Shown piece after piece: positions 41,307-50,810 of a DNA stretch of 64,000 nt. Each line of letters starts with the position of its first letter. Positions within the stretch are counted from its first letter, which is position 1. A program made the translations under genes and the position numbers. A model generated the notes under the pieces. The model was not told where the DNA came from. It did not search any database and saw only the letters and a list, made by a program, of their open reading frames with translations. The stretch comes from Brachybacterium endophyticum. Lineage in GTDB: Bacteria > Actinomycetota > Actinomycetes > Actinomycetales > Dermabacteraceae. Where the stretch lies: positions 186,001 through 250,000 of the forward strand of contig NZ_QFKX01000001.1 in assembly GCF_003130585.1 (NCBI RefSeq), in the 5' to 3' direction.

Positions 41307-42815
41307 TCAGAACCCCTGGGCGAGGCGGTGGTAGACCTGGTTCACGCGCAGCTCCTGGGCGAAGGAGCGGGTGGTCGTGCCCTCGTCGATCACGGCGAGC
41401 TCGAGCCCCGCGATGCCGGCGAGGTCCTGCCAGGTCTCCAGGTCCGTCGCCGTGGTCATCACCGTGTGGTGGGCCCCGCCCGCGCTCAGCCAGCACTCGG
41501 CCGAGGTCTCCAGGCTCGGCTCCGGCTCCCACACGGCGCAGGCGACGGGCAGGTTCGGCAGCGGCTCGTCGGGCTCGACGACGTCGACGACGTTGGCCAG
41601 CAGCCGGAAGCGCTCGCGCATGTCGCTCATCGCGATCACGAGCGCGGGGCCGGGATCGGCGGTGAAGGTCAGGCGCACCGGGTCCTCGCGGTCCCCGATC
41701 CCCAGCGGATGGATCTCGAGCGACGGCTTCGCGGTGGTCAGTGAGGGGGAGACCTCGAGCATGTGGGCGCCCAGGATCTTCTCCCGGCCCGGTGTGAGCT
41801 CGTAGGTGTAGTCCTCCATCAGGGAGGCACCGCCGGGCAGGCCGTACCCCATCACGTTCGCGACCCGCACCAGGATCGCGGTCTTCCAATCGCCCTCGGC
41901 CCCGAAGCCGTAGCCCTCGGCCATCAGGCGCTGCACGGGCAGGCCGGGCAGCTGGCGCAGACCGCCCAGGTCCTCGAAGTTCGTGGTGAAGGCCCCGAAG
42001 TCGCCCTCCTCGAGGAAGTGTCGCAGCCCCAGCTCGAGACGCGCGCCGTAGCGCAGGGAGTCACGGCGCACGCCGGCCTCCCGCAGCTCGGGGGCGACCT
42101 CGTACTCGGCGTCGTAGACGGCCACGAGCTCGTCGACCGCGGACTCCTCGACGCCGTCCACGACCTCGACCAGGTCGTTCACGCCCCAGGTGTTCACCGA
42201 GACGCCCAGGCGCAGCTCGGCCTCGGTCTTGTCGCCCTCGGTCACGGCGACGTTGCGCATGTTGTCGCCGAAGCGGGCCAGGCGCAGCGAGTGCATCTCG
42301 GCCCAGCCGGTCGCCGCGCGCGCCCAGCGCCCGATGCGCTGCTGGACGCGCGTGTGCGAGGCGTGGCCGACGACGGTGGTGCGCTCGATGCCGAGTCGCG
42401 AGGCGATGTAGCCGAACTCGCGGTCGCCGTGGGCGGCCTGGTTGAGGTTCATGAAGTCCATGTCGATGCTCGACCAGGGCAGCGCCTCGTTCGCCTGCGT
42501 GTGCAGGTGCAGCAGCGGGGTCTGCAGGGCGTCCAGGCCCAGGATCCACATCTTGGCCGGCGAGAACGTGTGCATCCAGGCGATCACCCCCACGCAGGCG
42601 GGATCCGCGTTCGCCGCCAGGGCCACCTCGCGGATCGCCTCGCGAGAGACCAGCACCGGCTTCCAGACGATCCGCACGGGGATGTCGCCCGCGCCGTCGA
42701 GGGTCTCGGCGATGGTGCGGGACTGCTCGGCGACCTGGTCGAGCGTGTCCTGACCATACAGGCCCTGGCTGCCGGTGAGGAACCAGATCTCGCGGGTCTC
42801 GAAGGGGTTGTCCAC
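41307..42815 (-). CDS. araA: L-arabinose isomerase
   Basis: A 502-residue cytosolic isomerase making L-ribulose; E. coli AraA has 500. [14 protein letters not shown], the [15 protein letters not shown] stretch, [34 protein letters not shown] (two metal-binding Glu) and HHTVMTT (His) are all present. The frame extends upstream, but the GTG at 42815 with GGAAGG 8 nt before it gives the expected N-terminus VDNPF. A LacI-type operator and promoter lie 60-90 bp upstream. Confidence 0.96.
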   Translation of the reverse strand: MDNPFETREIWFLTGSQGLYGQDTLDQVAEQSRTIAETLDGAGDIPVRIVWKPVLVSREAIREVALAANADPACVGVIAWMHTFSPAKMWILGLDALQTPLLHLHTQANEALPWSSIDMDFMNLNQAAHGDREFGYIASRLGIERTTVVGHASHTRVQQRIGRWARAATGWAEMHSLRLARFGDNMRNVAVTEGDKTEAELRLGVSVNTWGVNDLVEVVDGVEESAVDELVAVYDAEYEVAPELREAGVRRDSLRYGARLELGLRHFLEEGDFGAFTTNFEDLGGLRQLPGLPVQRLMAEGYGFGAEGDWKTAILVRVANVMGYGLPGGASLMEDYTYELTPGREKILGAHMLEVSPSLTTAKPSLEIHPLGIGDREDPVRLTFTADPGPALVIAMSDMRERFRLLANVVDVVEPDEPLPNLPVACAVWEPEPSLETSAECWLSAGGAHHTVMTTATDLETWQDLAGIAGLELAVIDEGTTTRSFAQELRVNQVYHRLAQGF

Positions 42816-42875
42816 GGCGACTGCCTTCCACGGGAGGGGACCGGACCGCACTGGCCGGTAACAGGGGCACCCCAA

Positions 42876-42904
42876 GTGTGAACGTTGACATATCGTCGCG
42901 TCAA
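42876..42904 (-). promoter_or_regulatory. araA promoter and AACGTT operator
   Basis: Minus-strand -35 TTGACG (42904-42899) with CACACT about 18 nt later. The near-perfect palindrome TGTGAACGTTGACA (42877-42890) fills the spacer and -10, so a bound LacI protein would block transcription. Same core as at 45901, 49393, 57032 and 58234. Confidence 0.65.
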
Positions 42905-42918
42905 TTCTGTCCATGCGC

Positions 42919-42960
42919 CGACGGGGCGCCGGCCCGGATCCCCGGACTGGCGCCCCGTCG
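42919..42960 (-). terminator. Terminator of the BCCT gene
   Basis: Perfect 12-bp stem CGACGGGGCGCC/GGCGCCCCGTCG; the 18-nt loop can form an inner CCGG/CCGG pairing. It lies 43 nt after the BCCT stop. Confidence 0.75.
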
Positions 42961-43003
42961 TGGCGTGGGGGTCGGTCGCGCCGTGCGGCCGACCGGGACA
43001 CGG

Positions 43004-44902
43004 TCAGGAGCTCTCGGTGGAGCTGCTGTGCCGCGCGGACTTCTCCCCACGCTGGCGGCCCCTGAAGGCGCCGTGTGTGCGGGACAGGCGGTAGTCGATC
43101 CGCTCGTCGACGAAGCTGCCCAGCTCCTCGTTCTCGGTCAGGTTCGAGCCGAGCTCGCCGGAGATGTGCCGCGTGACCCGCTCGAGCCGGCGGATCTGCT
43201 CGTGCTGCTTGAGCACCGCATGGTCCAGTCCTAGGGCCTTGACCAGCGCCACGCACATCAGCAGCAGGATCACGCAGAAGGGAAGCGCCGTGACCAGCGA
43301 TCCGGCCTGGAGCGCCTCCAGGCCGCCCGAGAGCAGCAGGGCGATGGCCAGGAAGCCCTCCAGCAGCGCCCACATCACGCGCGACCAGATCGGTGGGTTC
43401 GGATGCCCGCCCGATGCGAGCATGTCGACCACCAGCGAGCCCGAGTCAGAGGAGGTGATGAAGAAGATGGCCACCAGGATGATTCCGAGGATCGAGAGCA
43501 GGCCCGTCGCCGGGAACCCGTCGAAGATCCTGAACAGCGACTCCTCGGGGGTGATGTCAGCGAGGTCGCCGGCGCCGAACCACTGGCGGTACAGCCCGTT
43601 GCCGCCCCAGACGGCGAACCAGATCATGCCGACCAACGACGGCACCAGCAGCACACCCGCGATGAACTGGCGCACCGTGCGGCCGCGGGAGATGCGGGCG
43701 ATGAACACGCCCACGAACGGCGACCAGGCGATCCACCAGCCCCAATAGAACAGGGTGTTGCCGGCGAACCAGGTCTGGGCGTCCTCGGAGCGCTGGTAGG
43801 CGCCCACGTCCAGGGTCAGGTTGAAGAAGTTCCCGAGGTAGATCCCGAGGGACTCCACGAAGTTCTGTGCGAGGAAGACCGTGGGGCCGAAGACGATCGC
43901 GGCGATCATCAGCAGGCCGGCGAGGGAGAGGTTCGCGTTGGACAACCACTTGATCCCGGCGCCGACACCGCTGACCACCGACAGCGTGGCCAGGAAGGTG
44001 ATGCAGACGATCAGGACGATCATGAAGGTGTTGGTGGCCTTGCCGACGAGGCCGATGGCGATCAGGCCGGCGGTGATCTGCTGGACGCCCAGGCCCAACG
44101 ATGTGGCGATGCCGAAGACCGTGCCGACGATCGCGAGCACGTCGATCACGTCGCCGACCCAGCCCTTGACCCGCTCGCCGAACACGGGCTCCAGAGCCCA
44201 GCGGATGGAGACCGGACGCCCGCGCCGGTGCACGGCGTAGGCGACGGCCAGGCCGATCACCGCGTAGGCGGCCCACGGGTGCAGGCCCCAGTGGATGAAG
44301 GTCTGGGACATGGCCATGCCGGAGAGCTCGGCGCCTCTCCCGTCCCAACCGGGCTTGACGTTGTTCGTCGTGAAGCCGAGCGGCTCGGCCACGCCGTAGA
44401 AGACCAGGCCGATGCCCATCCCGGCGGCGAACAGCATCGCGAACCACGACAGCAGCCCGAACTCGGGCTCGTCGTCGTCGCGGCCGAGTCGGATGCCCCC
44501 GTAGGGGGACAGGGCCAGCGCGATCGCGAAGATGACGAAGACCCCGATCGAGAGCATGTAGAACCAACCGAGATCCGCCACCACCCAGTTCTGTGCGCCC
44601 GTGAGCGCCGTGTCGATGGCGTCGGGGAAGATCACCGCGAGCAGGGCGATGCCCAGGATGATCACCAATGCGGGGACGAAGACGGCCGGGGCGACCGTGC
44701 CGCGGGCGATCCGCGCACCCTGCCGGCGCAGCTTCTGGGTGATCTGGTCGTCGGAGTCCTCGTCCGCGATCTGCAAGGAGCGGGGGAGGTGGACGGTCTC
44801 GGGGAGGTGGTCGGGCCACAGGCCCGGTTGGTTCTCCTGTGTCGGGCCCTGTTCCTGGCCGGGCGGGCCGTTCTGTCCGGTGGGGTTCTCGGGCGCACTC
44901 AT
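43004..44902 (-). CDS. BCCT family transporter (glycine betaine/choline type)
   Basis: A 632-residue, 12-helix secondary transporter. Residues 1-70 are a hydrophilic, Gln/Pro-rich leader. [17 protein letters not shown] is the substrate/sodium motif in the BetP form, and [25 protein letters not shown] carries the Trp box. The C-terminal 60 residues are Arg-rich and could sense osmotic stress as in BetP. GAGAGGACG precedes the ATG at 44902. Its place between araD and araA is not explained by arabinose use, and no AACGTT site precedes it. Confidence 0.93.
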   Translation of the reverse strand: MSAPENPTGQNGPPGQEQGPTQENQPGLWPDHLPETVHLPRSLQIADEDSDDQITQKLRRQGARIARGTVAPAVFVPALVIILGIALLAVIFPDAIDTALTGAQNWVVADLGWFYMLSIGVFVIFAIALALSPYGGIRLGRDDDEPEFGLLSWFAMLFAAGMGIGLVFYGVAEPLGFTTNNVKPGWDGRGAELSGMAMSQTFIHWGLHPWAAYAVIGLAVAYAVHRRGRPVSIRWALEPVFGERVKGWVGDVIDVLAIVGTVFGIATSLGLGVQQITAGLIAIGLVGKATNTFMIVLIVCITFLATLSVVSGVGAGIKWLSNANLSLAGLLMIAAIVFGPTVFLAQNFVESLGIYLGNFFNLTLDVGAYQRSEDAQTWFAGNTLFYWGWWIAWSPFVGVFIARISRGRTVRQFIAGVLLVPSLVGMIWFAVWGGNGLYRQWFGAGDLADITPEESLFRIFDGFPATGLLSILGIILVAIFFITSSDSGSLVVDMLASGGHPNPPIWSRVMWALLEGFLAIALLLSGGLEALQAGSLVTALPFCVILLLMCVALVKALGLDHAVLKQHEQIRRLERVTRHISGELGSNLTENEELGSFVDERIDYRLSRTHGAFRGRQRGEKSARHSSSTESS

Positions 44903-45111
44903 GTGCTGCGTCCTCTCACTGTCAGAGGGTGCCCCGCGGCGCGACGGTGGAAGCGCATCGTCGACGGAGACGAGAAGACGGGCTGCGCACTCGGCACGGC
45001 GACGCGGGAGATGCGGGACGAATCGGGCAAGGGGGATTCGATCCTCTCACAGGAATGGGCGTTCGTGCCGTTCGTGCGGCGCGACGGCTGATGCCGCGGG
45101 GCGGGCCGACG
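44903..45111. other. Intergenic, BCCT promoter region
   Basis: 209 bp between araD and the BCCT gene. Only weak inverted repeats were seen and no operator of the ara type. It should contain the araD 3' end signal and the BCCT promoter. Confidence 0.35.
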
Positions 45112-45882
45112 TCAGGCGCCGGTGCGCTCGGGGTCGGTCGGATCCTGGCCGTAGACGTTCTGGTAGCGCTCGAAGAGGGAGTCGACCTGGGTCTGCGCGA
45201 TCGGCAGCGGTTCGCCGAGCTGACGGGAGACGTGCACCGTGCGGGCGACCTCCTCGCACATGACGGCCGCCTTCACGGCGTCGCGGGCGTCCTTGCCGAT
45301 GGTGAAGGGGCCGTGGTTCTGCATCAGGACCGCTCGCGAGCGGGAGTCGCGGAGGGTCTCGACGATGCCCCGGCCGATCGAGTCGTCGCCGATCACGGCG
45401 AAGGGGCCCACCGGGATCGGGCCGCCGAACTCGTCGGCCATCATCGTCAGCACGCAGGGGATCTCCTCGGCGCGCGCCGCCCAGGCGGTTGCGTAGGTCG
45501 AGTGGGTGTGCACGACCCCTCCGACCTGCGGCATGTGCGCGTAGACGTAGGCGTGGGCCGCGGTGTCGGAGGAGGGGGAGAGCACGTCGGGCGTGCCGTC
45601 CTCGATCTTGCGACCGTCCAGCGTGCACACGACCATCGCCTCGGGCGAGAGCACGTCGTAGGAGACGCCCGAGGGCTTGATGACGAGCAGCCCGGGCACC
45701 TCGCCCGTGCCCGGATCGCTTTCGGCGGTGCCCGTGCCGGGTACCCGCTCGGAGACGTTCCCGGCGGTCCAGACCACCAGGCCGTTGCGGGGCAGCTCCG
45801 CGTGCAGGGCGGCGACGCGTTCACGGGTCGCCGCGACGGCCTTCTGCACGTCCCGGGGCAGATCGGTGAGGGCGAGGGTCAT
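45112..45882 (-). CDS. araD: L-ribulose-5-phosphate 4-epimerase
   Basis: A 256-residue class II aldolase-fold epimerase giving D-xylulose 5-phosphate. VVWTAGNVSERVP and VIKPSGVSYDVLSPE bind phosphate, HTHSTYAT holds the zinc histidines, QNHGPFTIG another conserved segment, and the C-terminal YQNVYGQ provides the Tyr seen in AraD. The ATG at 45882 with AGGAGA is preferred over one 8 codons earlier. It has its own operator 19 bp upstream although araB precedes it by 125 bp. Confidence 0.95.
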   Translation of the reverse strand: MTLALTDLPRDVQKAVAATRERVAALHAELPRNGLVVWTAGNVSERVPGTGTAESDPGTGEVPGLLVIKPSGVSYDVLSPEAMVVCTLDGRKIEDGTPDVLSPSSDTAAHAYVYAHMPQVGGVVHTHSTYATAWAARAEEIPCVLTMMADEFGGPIPVGPFAVIGDDSIGRGIVETLRDSRSRAVLMQNHGPFTIGKDARDAVKAAVMCEEVARTVHVSRQLGEPLPIAQTQVDSLFERYQNVYGQDPTDPERTGA

Positions 45883-45900
45883 GAAGTCTCCTGGCGACGA

Positions 45901-45914
45901 TGGCAACGTTCACA
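45901..45914 (-). promoter_or_regulatory. AACGTT operator of araD
   Basis: TGGCAACGTTCACA, 19 bp before the araD start; on the minus strand CATAGT directly adjoining may be the -10. Shares TG..AACGTT..CA with the araA and chvE sites. Confidence 0.6.
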
Positions 45915-46007
45915 CTATGGGGCCGACGGGCGTCGCGCAAGACGACGCACGGGGTCGACGGGGCGCGATGACCTGCGCAGCAGTCCTGCGCGGTCGCCGC
46001 GGCGAGG

Positions 46008-47657
46008 TCAGTCGATCGACTCCCCGGCGAGCCGCTCGACGGGCAGCGCGTCGCGGTAGGAGCGCAGCCACTCGGCGTAGCCCTTCGCGCCCTCCGTCGT
46101 CGGCTCGAGGGTCCTGACCTCCTGGGAGGCGAAGACCTCGTCGGCCAGGAAGCCCGCGAGCGCGTCGGTGGGGGAGGAGTCGTCCCCGCCCTGGGCCCGG
46201 CGTGCGGTGTGGGCCGCGAGCAGTGCCATCCCCCAGGCGCCGCCCTCGCCGGCCGATTCGCCGAGGGCGACCGGGGTGCGCAGGGCGTCGGCGAGGACCT
46301 GCTGGGCGACGCCCTGGGTGCGGAAGATGCCGCCGTGGGCGTACATGACGTCCAGGCCCACCTTCTCCTCCTCGAGCAGCACCTCCATGCCCACCGCGAG
46401 CGCCCCGAAGGCGCCGTGCAGCTGGGCGCGCATCAGGTTCTCGAGCGTGAAGTCGGCCTGCTGGGTGCGCACGAGCAGGGGGCGGCCCGAGGCGACACCC
46501 GTCTGGTGCTCGCCCGAGAGGTAGTTGAAGGACAGGACGCCGCCGGCGTCGGCCGCGCCGTCGGCCCCGGCCGCGAACAGCGTCGCGTAGAGCTCCTCGG
46601 TGTCGACGTCCTTGCCCAGCAGCTGCGCGAACCGGGAGAAGACCCCCAGCCACTGGTCGAGGTCGCCGGTGCAGTTGTTGGTGTGGATCATCGCGACCGG
46701 GTCGCCCGAGGGCGTGGTGACCATGTCGATCTCCTCGCGGGGCGTCGACAGCCCGCCCTCGAGGACGACCATCGCGAAGGCGCTGGTGCCGGCACTGACG
46801 TTGCCGGTGCGCGGGGTGATCGCCTGCGTGGCGACCATGCCGGTGCCCGCGTCGCCCTCGGGTGGGGCGGTGATGGCGCCGGCCTCGAGGGTGCCGCTGG
46901 GATCCAGGAGCTTCGCCCCCTCCTCGCTCAGCGTCCCGGCGTCCTGGCCGGCCACGAGCACCTCGGGGAGCAGGTCCGCGAGGTCCCACGGGACGTCGGC
47001 CACGGCGTCCAGGTTCGCGAAGGTGCTCAGCAGCTCGCGGTCGTAGTCGACCCCGTCGGTCCCGGAGGCGATCGGGAACATGCCGCTGGCATCGCCCACG
47101 CCCAGCACGGCGCGACCGGTCAGGGCGCGGTGCACGTGCCCCGCGAGGGTCGTGATCGCGGCGACCTGGTCGACGTGCTCCTCCCGGCCCAGCACCGCGT
47201 GCAGCAGGTGCGAGACGCTCCAGCGCAGCGGGATGTTCTGCCCGAACGCCTCGGAGAGCATCGAGGCGGCGTCACCGGTGTAGGTGTTGCGCCAGGTGCG
47301 GAAGGGCGTGAGCAGCTCGCCCTTCTCGTCCAGGGCGATGTAGCCGTGCATCATCGCGGAGATTCCGAGGGACCCCAGGCGGGCGAGGGCGACGTCGTAC
47401 TCGGAGCGCACGGTCTCGGCGAGATCGGAGAAGCACGCGGCCAGCCCCTCCCAGACGGCCTCCATCGGATAGGTCCAGCTGTCGTCGACCAGCTGGTTCT
47501 CCCAGGCGAAGGAGCCGGTGGCGAGCAGCTCCCCGCCCTCGTCGACCAGGGCGGCCTTGATCCGGGTCGATCCCAGCTCGATGCCCAGATGGGCATGTCC
47601 CTCGGAGATGAGGGTCGCGGCATCGGGTCGGCTCCGGGTCACAGTCTCGTGGGTCAT
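46008..47657 (-). CDS. araB: L-ribulokinase, FGGY family
   Basis: A 549-residue sugar kinase phosphorylating L-ribulose. LGIELGSTRIKAALVD is the N-terminal phosphate loop of the FGGY fold; MMHGYIALDEKGELLTPFRTWRN and DASGMFPI shape the sugar site; GNVSAGTSAF and MYAHGGIFRTQGVAQQVLADAL the C-terminal ATP site. Length fits ribulokinases rather than the shorter xylulokinases. ATG at 47657 lacks a strong ribosome site. Context with araD and araA settles the substrate, though this subgroup differs from E. coli AraB. Confidence 0.9.
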   Translation of the reverse strand: MTHETVTRSRPDAATLISEGHAHLGIELGSTRIKAALVDEGGELLATGSFAWENQLVDDSWTYPMEAVWEGLAACFSDLAETVRSEYDVALARLGSLGISAMMHGYIALDEKGELLTPFRTWRNTYTGDAASMLSEAFGQNIPLRWSVSHLLHAVLGREEHVDQVAAITTLAGHVHRALTGRAVLGVGDASGMFPIASGTDGVDYDRELLSTFANLDAVADVPWDLADLLPEVLVAGQDAGTLSEEGAKLLDPSGTLEAGAITAPPEGDAGTGMVATQAITPRTGNVSAGTSAFAMVVLEGGLSTPREEIDMVTTPSGDPVAMIHTNNCTGDLDQWLGVFSRFAQLLGKDVDTEELYATLFAAGADGAADAGGVLSFNYLSGEHQTGVASGRPLLVRTQQADFTLENLMRAQLHGAFGALAVGMEVLLEEEKVGLDVMYAHGGIFRTQGVAQQVLADALRTPVALGESAGEGGAWGMALLAAHTARRAQGGDDSSPTDALAGFLADEVFASQEVRTLEPTTEGAKGYAEWLRSYRDALPVERLAGESID

Positions 47658-47725
47658 GCGCCCATTCGATCAGGTTCCGCTGGAAAAGGCGACGCGGCCA
47701 CGGCGGGCGCAGCCCACCTCCCGGA

Positions 47726-48847
47726 TCATGAGACGGCCAGCAGCGCTCCCGCGACCACTCCGGCGACGAGCACGGCCCCCGCGATGCCCGTCGAGGCACG
47801 CCACGAGAGGGACCTGCCCACCATCACCAGCGAGGGGAGGCTGACGGCGCTCAGGCAGATCAGCGCGATGCCCTGCGCCCACGGGCTCCCACCCAGCGCC
47901 GCGAGCGCGAGCAGCACCGGGATCTCCCCGGCCGTCGGGATCACCATCAGCACGGCGATCACCGCGAACACGAGCACCGCGAGGAGACCCCAGTGGATCG
48001 AGTCCAGCCGCCAGCCGCCCAGGTGCAGCACCACCCCGACCACGAACACGAGGCCGAGGTACTCAGGAACCAGACGCACCGCGAGTCGCCCGAACTCCCG
48101 GCCGAAGCGCAGCAGGGCCCTCGTCACGGCTCCCGCTCCGCCGCTCGCGGGCTCGGCCGCGCTGGCGGCCCCGGTGACGGTCCCGCCCGCGGCGGCCGTC
48201 GCGGCAGCGCCCAGATACCCGTCGACGGTCGCCCGCGGCGCCAGGCGCCCTGCGAGCGCTGCGGCGCCCGCCATCAGGGCGATGCCGATCACGACCCGCA
48301 CGGCAGCCCACTGCCACGGGCCGATCAGCGCGAGGAAGACGATCACCGCCGGGTTCAGCACCGGGTTGGCCAGCCAGAACGCCGCTGCGGCGCGCACCGG
48401 CACTCCGGAGCGGCGCAGACCCACCACCACCGGCGCGGTACAGCAGGTGCACATCATCGCGGGCACGCCGGCGAGGGCTGCGCGGGTCGCCCCGCGGCCG
48501 CCCGCGATCAGCCGCGCGAGACGCTCGGGTCCCAGGAAGGCCTGCACGGCGGCGGAGATCAGCAGGGCGACCAGCAGGGCCCTCCAGATCGCGAGGGTGT
48601 AGGTGACGAGGAAGTCCCACCCGCCCTGCCACCACGTCGGTGCATCGACCGCCGTGTCCGAGAGCACCGATCCATCCCACTGGCCACCCTCGGCGAGGCC
48701 GATGGTCTTCAGCGTGTACGGGAACCACTTGGCCCACAGCAGCCCCAGGACGGTGATCAGCAGGACCGCCAGCACGGGTCCGAGGAAGCGCCACGACGGG
48801 CGCGACCAGGTGGGTCCGGGTGAGGAGGAAGCCGGGGTCGAGCTCAT
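47726..48847 (-). CDS. Permease, DUF318/ArsP-like (UPF0718)
   Basis: A 373-residue membrane protein with about eight hydrophobic segments in two halves. AGVPAMMCTCCTAPVVVGLRRSGVPVRAAAAFWLANPVLNPAV carries the cysteine cluster typical of this family, some of whose members export organoarsenicals; the second half repeats the fold (IPTAGEIPVLLALAALGG). Start ATG at 48847. It precedes araB by 68 bp on the same strand but no role in arabinose use is apparent. Substrate unknown. Confidence 0.85.
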   Translation of the reverse strand: MSSTPASSSPGPTWSRPSWRFLGPVLAVLLITVLGLLWAKWFPYTLKTIGLAEGGQWDGSVLSDTAVDAPTWWQGGWDFLVTYTLAIWRALLVALLISAAVQAFLGPERLARLIAGGRGATRAALAGVPAMMCTCCTAPVVVGLRRSGVPVRAAAAFWLANPVLNPAVIVFLALIGPWQWAAVRVVIGIALMAGAAALAGRLAPRATVDGYLGAAATAAAGGTVTGAASAAEPASGGAGAVTRALLRFGREFGRLAVRLVPEYLGLVFVVGVVLHLGGWRLDSIHWGLLAVLVFAVIAVLMVIPTAGEIPVLLALAALGGSPWAQGIALICLSAVSLPSLVMVGRSLSWRASTGIAGAVLVAGVVAGALLAVS

Positions 48848-48890
48848 GAGCCGGAGCCTACCTGCGAGCGGTCCCCGGAGAACGAGCAGG

Positions 48891-49330
48891 TCAGGAGGCC
48901 CGGACGCTCGACTCCCGCACCACCAGCTGCGGCGCGAGGGGCGCCGTGACCTCGTCGCTCGCGGCGCGTGAGTTGCTCTCCGCGCCGGCCTCGCGAGCGT
49001 CGAGCCTCGCCACCAGGCGCTCGACCGCTGTCTCGCCGAGACCCGCGAAGGGCTGGGTCACCGAGGTGAGCGAGGGGGTGGTGAAGGGGGCGCCCTCGAT
49101 GTCGTCGAAGCCCACCAGGGCGACGTCGCCGGGCACGTCGATGCCGTGCTCCCGCAGGGCCCGCAGGATCCCGATCGCCATCAGGTCGTTGCCCGCGAAG
49201 ATCGCGTCGGGCAGCGGCATGGCGGCGATCTCCGTGTCGATGCGGTGGGCGGAGCGTGCCGACCAGTCGCCGGGAGCGGTGCATCCGCCGTCCGCCTCGA
49301 GGTCGTCCAGCGCCTCCTCGCGCGGAGCCG
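48891..49330 (-). pseudogene. LacI regulator remnant, C-terminal third only
   Basis: In one frame the sequence reads ...REEALDDLEADGG..GDWSARSAHRID..MPLPDAIFAGNDLMAIGILRALREHGIDVPGDVALVGFDD, the end of a LacI ligand domain. Homology stops near 49325, and there the frame enters intergenic DNA with AACGTT sites; the HTH and about 190 residues are missing. An ATG at 49220 with GGAG upstream could still give a 109-residue fragment, which could not bind DNA. The gene was once divergent from the chvE operon, which it presumably controlled. Confidence 0.85.
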
Positions 49331-49392
49331 TCCGGAGAACGTTACGGGCTCGTGACCTCCAGGGAGGCGCGGGGGCTTGCGCGACGTGGCGA

Positions 49393-49406
49393 TGTGAACG
49401 TTATCA
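49393..49406 (+). promoter_or_regulatory. AACGTT operator upstream of chvE
   Basis: TGTGAACGTTATCA, 157 bp before the chvE start. Another AACGTT core lies at 49338-49343, 59 bp away. The remaining 49331-49563 region shows no gene. Confidence 0.55.
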
Positions 49407-49563
49407 TCCAGGTGCTCCGTGCCACGGAAACCGGGTTCGTCGACGAACCCGGCCACCAGGTGGCGGACACCGCCGACGCCCGCCGCAGACCCGCGCCGGA
49501 ACCAGCGGAGCAGCCCAGAGCGCCCGAGCTCATGCCCGGACGATCGTCTCGAGGAGGAGACCC

Positions 49564-50730
49564 ATGTCCCGCAATCCCCTGCACAGCAGAAGAACGTTCC
49601 TCGTCGGCGCCGGCTCCGTGGGGGCGGCCGCCGCGCTCGCCGCCTGCTCCGGTGGAGGCGCCGGATCCTCCGGCCCCGACACCGATGCCGATCCCAAGGA
49701 CCAGACCATCGGCGTGGCGATGCCGACCCAGACCTACGAGCGCTGGGTCCAGGACGGCAAGAACATCAAGAAGTCGCTCGAGAAGGAGGGGTACAAGGTC
49801 ACCCTCCAGTACGCCGACGACGACATCCCCACCCAGTCCCAGCAGATCGACCAGATGGTCACCAAGGGTGTCGCCGCCCTGGTCATCGCCTCGATCGACG
49901 GCTCGGCGCTGACCAGCCAGCTGGACGCCGCCAAGTCCGCGGGGATCCCCGTGATCTCCTACGACCGCCTGCTGACCAACAGCGAGAACGTCGACTTCTA
50001 CGTCACCTTCGACAACTACAAGGTGGGCGTCACCCAGGCCAACTCCCTGCTGTTCGGGCTGGGCCTGGTCGACAAGGACTTCAAGAAGGCGAAGGACGCC
50101 CCCAAGGGTCCGCTGAACGTGGAGCTGTTCGCCGGGTCGCTCGACGACAACAACGCCCACCTGTTCTGGAAGGGTGCGATGGACACCCTCAAGCCGTACC
50201 TGGACGACGGCACCCTCGAGGTGCCCTCGAAGCAGACGGACATCGAGCAGTGCGCGATCCAGCGCTGGGAGCAGGAGACCGCCCAGAAGCGCATGGAGAA
50301 CCTGCTGACGACCCACTACAAGGGCGACAAGCAGGTCGACGGCGTGCTCGCCCCGGCCGACCCTCTCTCGCGCGGCATCATCAACGCCCTGGAGAACGAC
50401 GGTCGCGGCAAGACCATCAAGGACGGCCTGCCGATCATCACCGGTCAGGATGCCGAGATCGCCTCGGTCAAGCTGATCGCCGACAACGTGCAGTACTCGA
50501 CCATCTTCAAGGACACCCGCAAGCTGGCCGACCAGGCCGTGGTGGCGGCGAAGGCCTACCTCGAGGGCAAGGAGCCCGAGGCCAACGACACCAAGACCTA
50601 CGACAACGGCTCGAAGGTCGTCCCGTCCTACCTGCTGCCCGTCGAGATGGTCCTCGAGGACAACTACGAGAAGGTCCTCGTGGACACCGGCTACTACACC
50701 GATGAGCAGGTCGAGAAGGGCCAGGCCTGA
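49564..50730 (+). CDS. chvE: Multiple-monosaccharide ABC transporter binding lipoprotein (ChvE-like)
   Basis: A 388-residue sugar-binding protein. A Tat-like [21 protein letters not shown] signal ends at lipobox C28, followed by a Gly/Ser linker. The mature part follows the ChvE/XylF plan: [31 protein letters not shown], and [28 protein letters not shown] precedes the ATG at 49564. First gene of the chvE-mmsA-mmsB operon. ChvE systems take up L-arabinose, xylose, galactose and glucose; arabinose fits this location. Confidence 0.92.
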   Translation: MSRNPLHSRRTFLVGAGSVGAAAALAACSGGGAGSSGPDTDADPKDQTIGVAMPTQTYERWVQDGKNIKKSLEKEGYKVTLQYADDDIPTQSQQIDQMVTKGVAALVIASIDGSALTSQLDAAKSAGIPVISYDRLLTNSENVDFYVTFDNYKVGVTQANSLLFGLGLVDKDFKKAKDAPKGPLNVELFAGSLDDNNAHLFWKGAMDTLKPYLDDGTLEVPSKQTDIEQCAIQRWEQETAQKRMENLLTTHYKGDKQVDGVLAPADPLSRGIINALENDGRGKTIKDGLPIITGQDAEIASVKLIADNVQYSTIFKDTRKLADQAVVAAKAYLEGKEPEANDTKTYDNGSKVVPSYLLPVEMVLEDNYEKVLVDTGYYTDEQVEKGQA

Positions 50731-50810
50731 CCTCGGACCGGCCGCGGGGGCGTGCGTCGGCCACGACCACGCGCGCCCCCGCGGGCTTCCCCTGCCCGAA
50801 GGAGGGCACG

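Noticed and set aside
48891..49220. The 109-codon frame as an intact small regulator
   Set aside because: It matches only the C-terminal third of LacI proteins and its homology continues upstream of the ATG, so it is a remnant.
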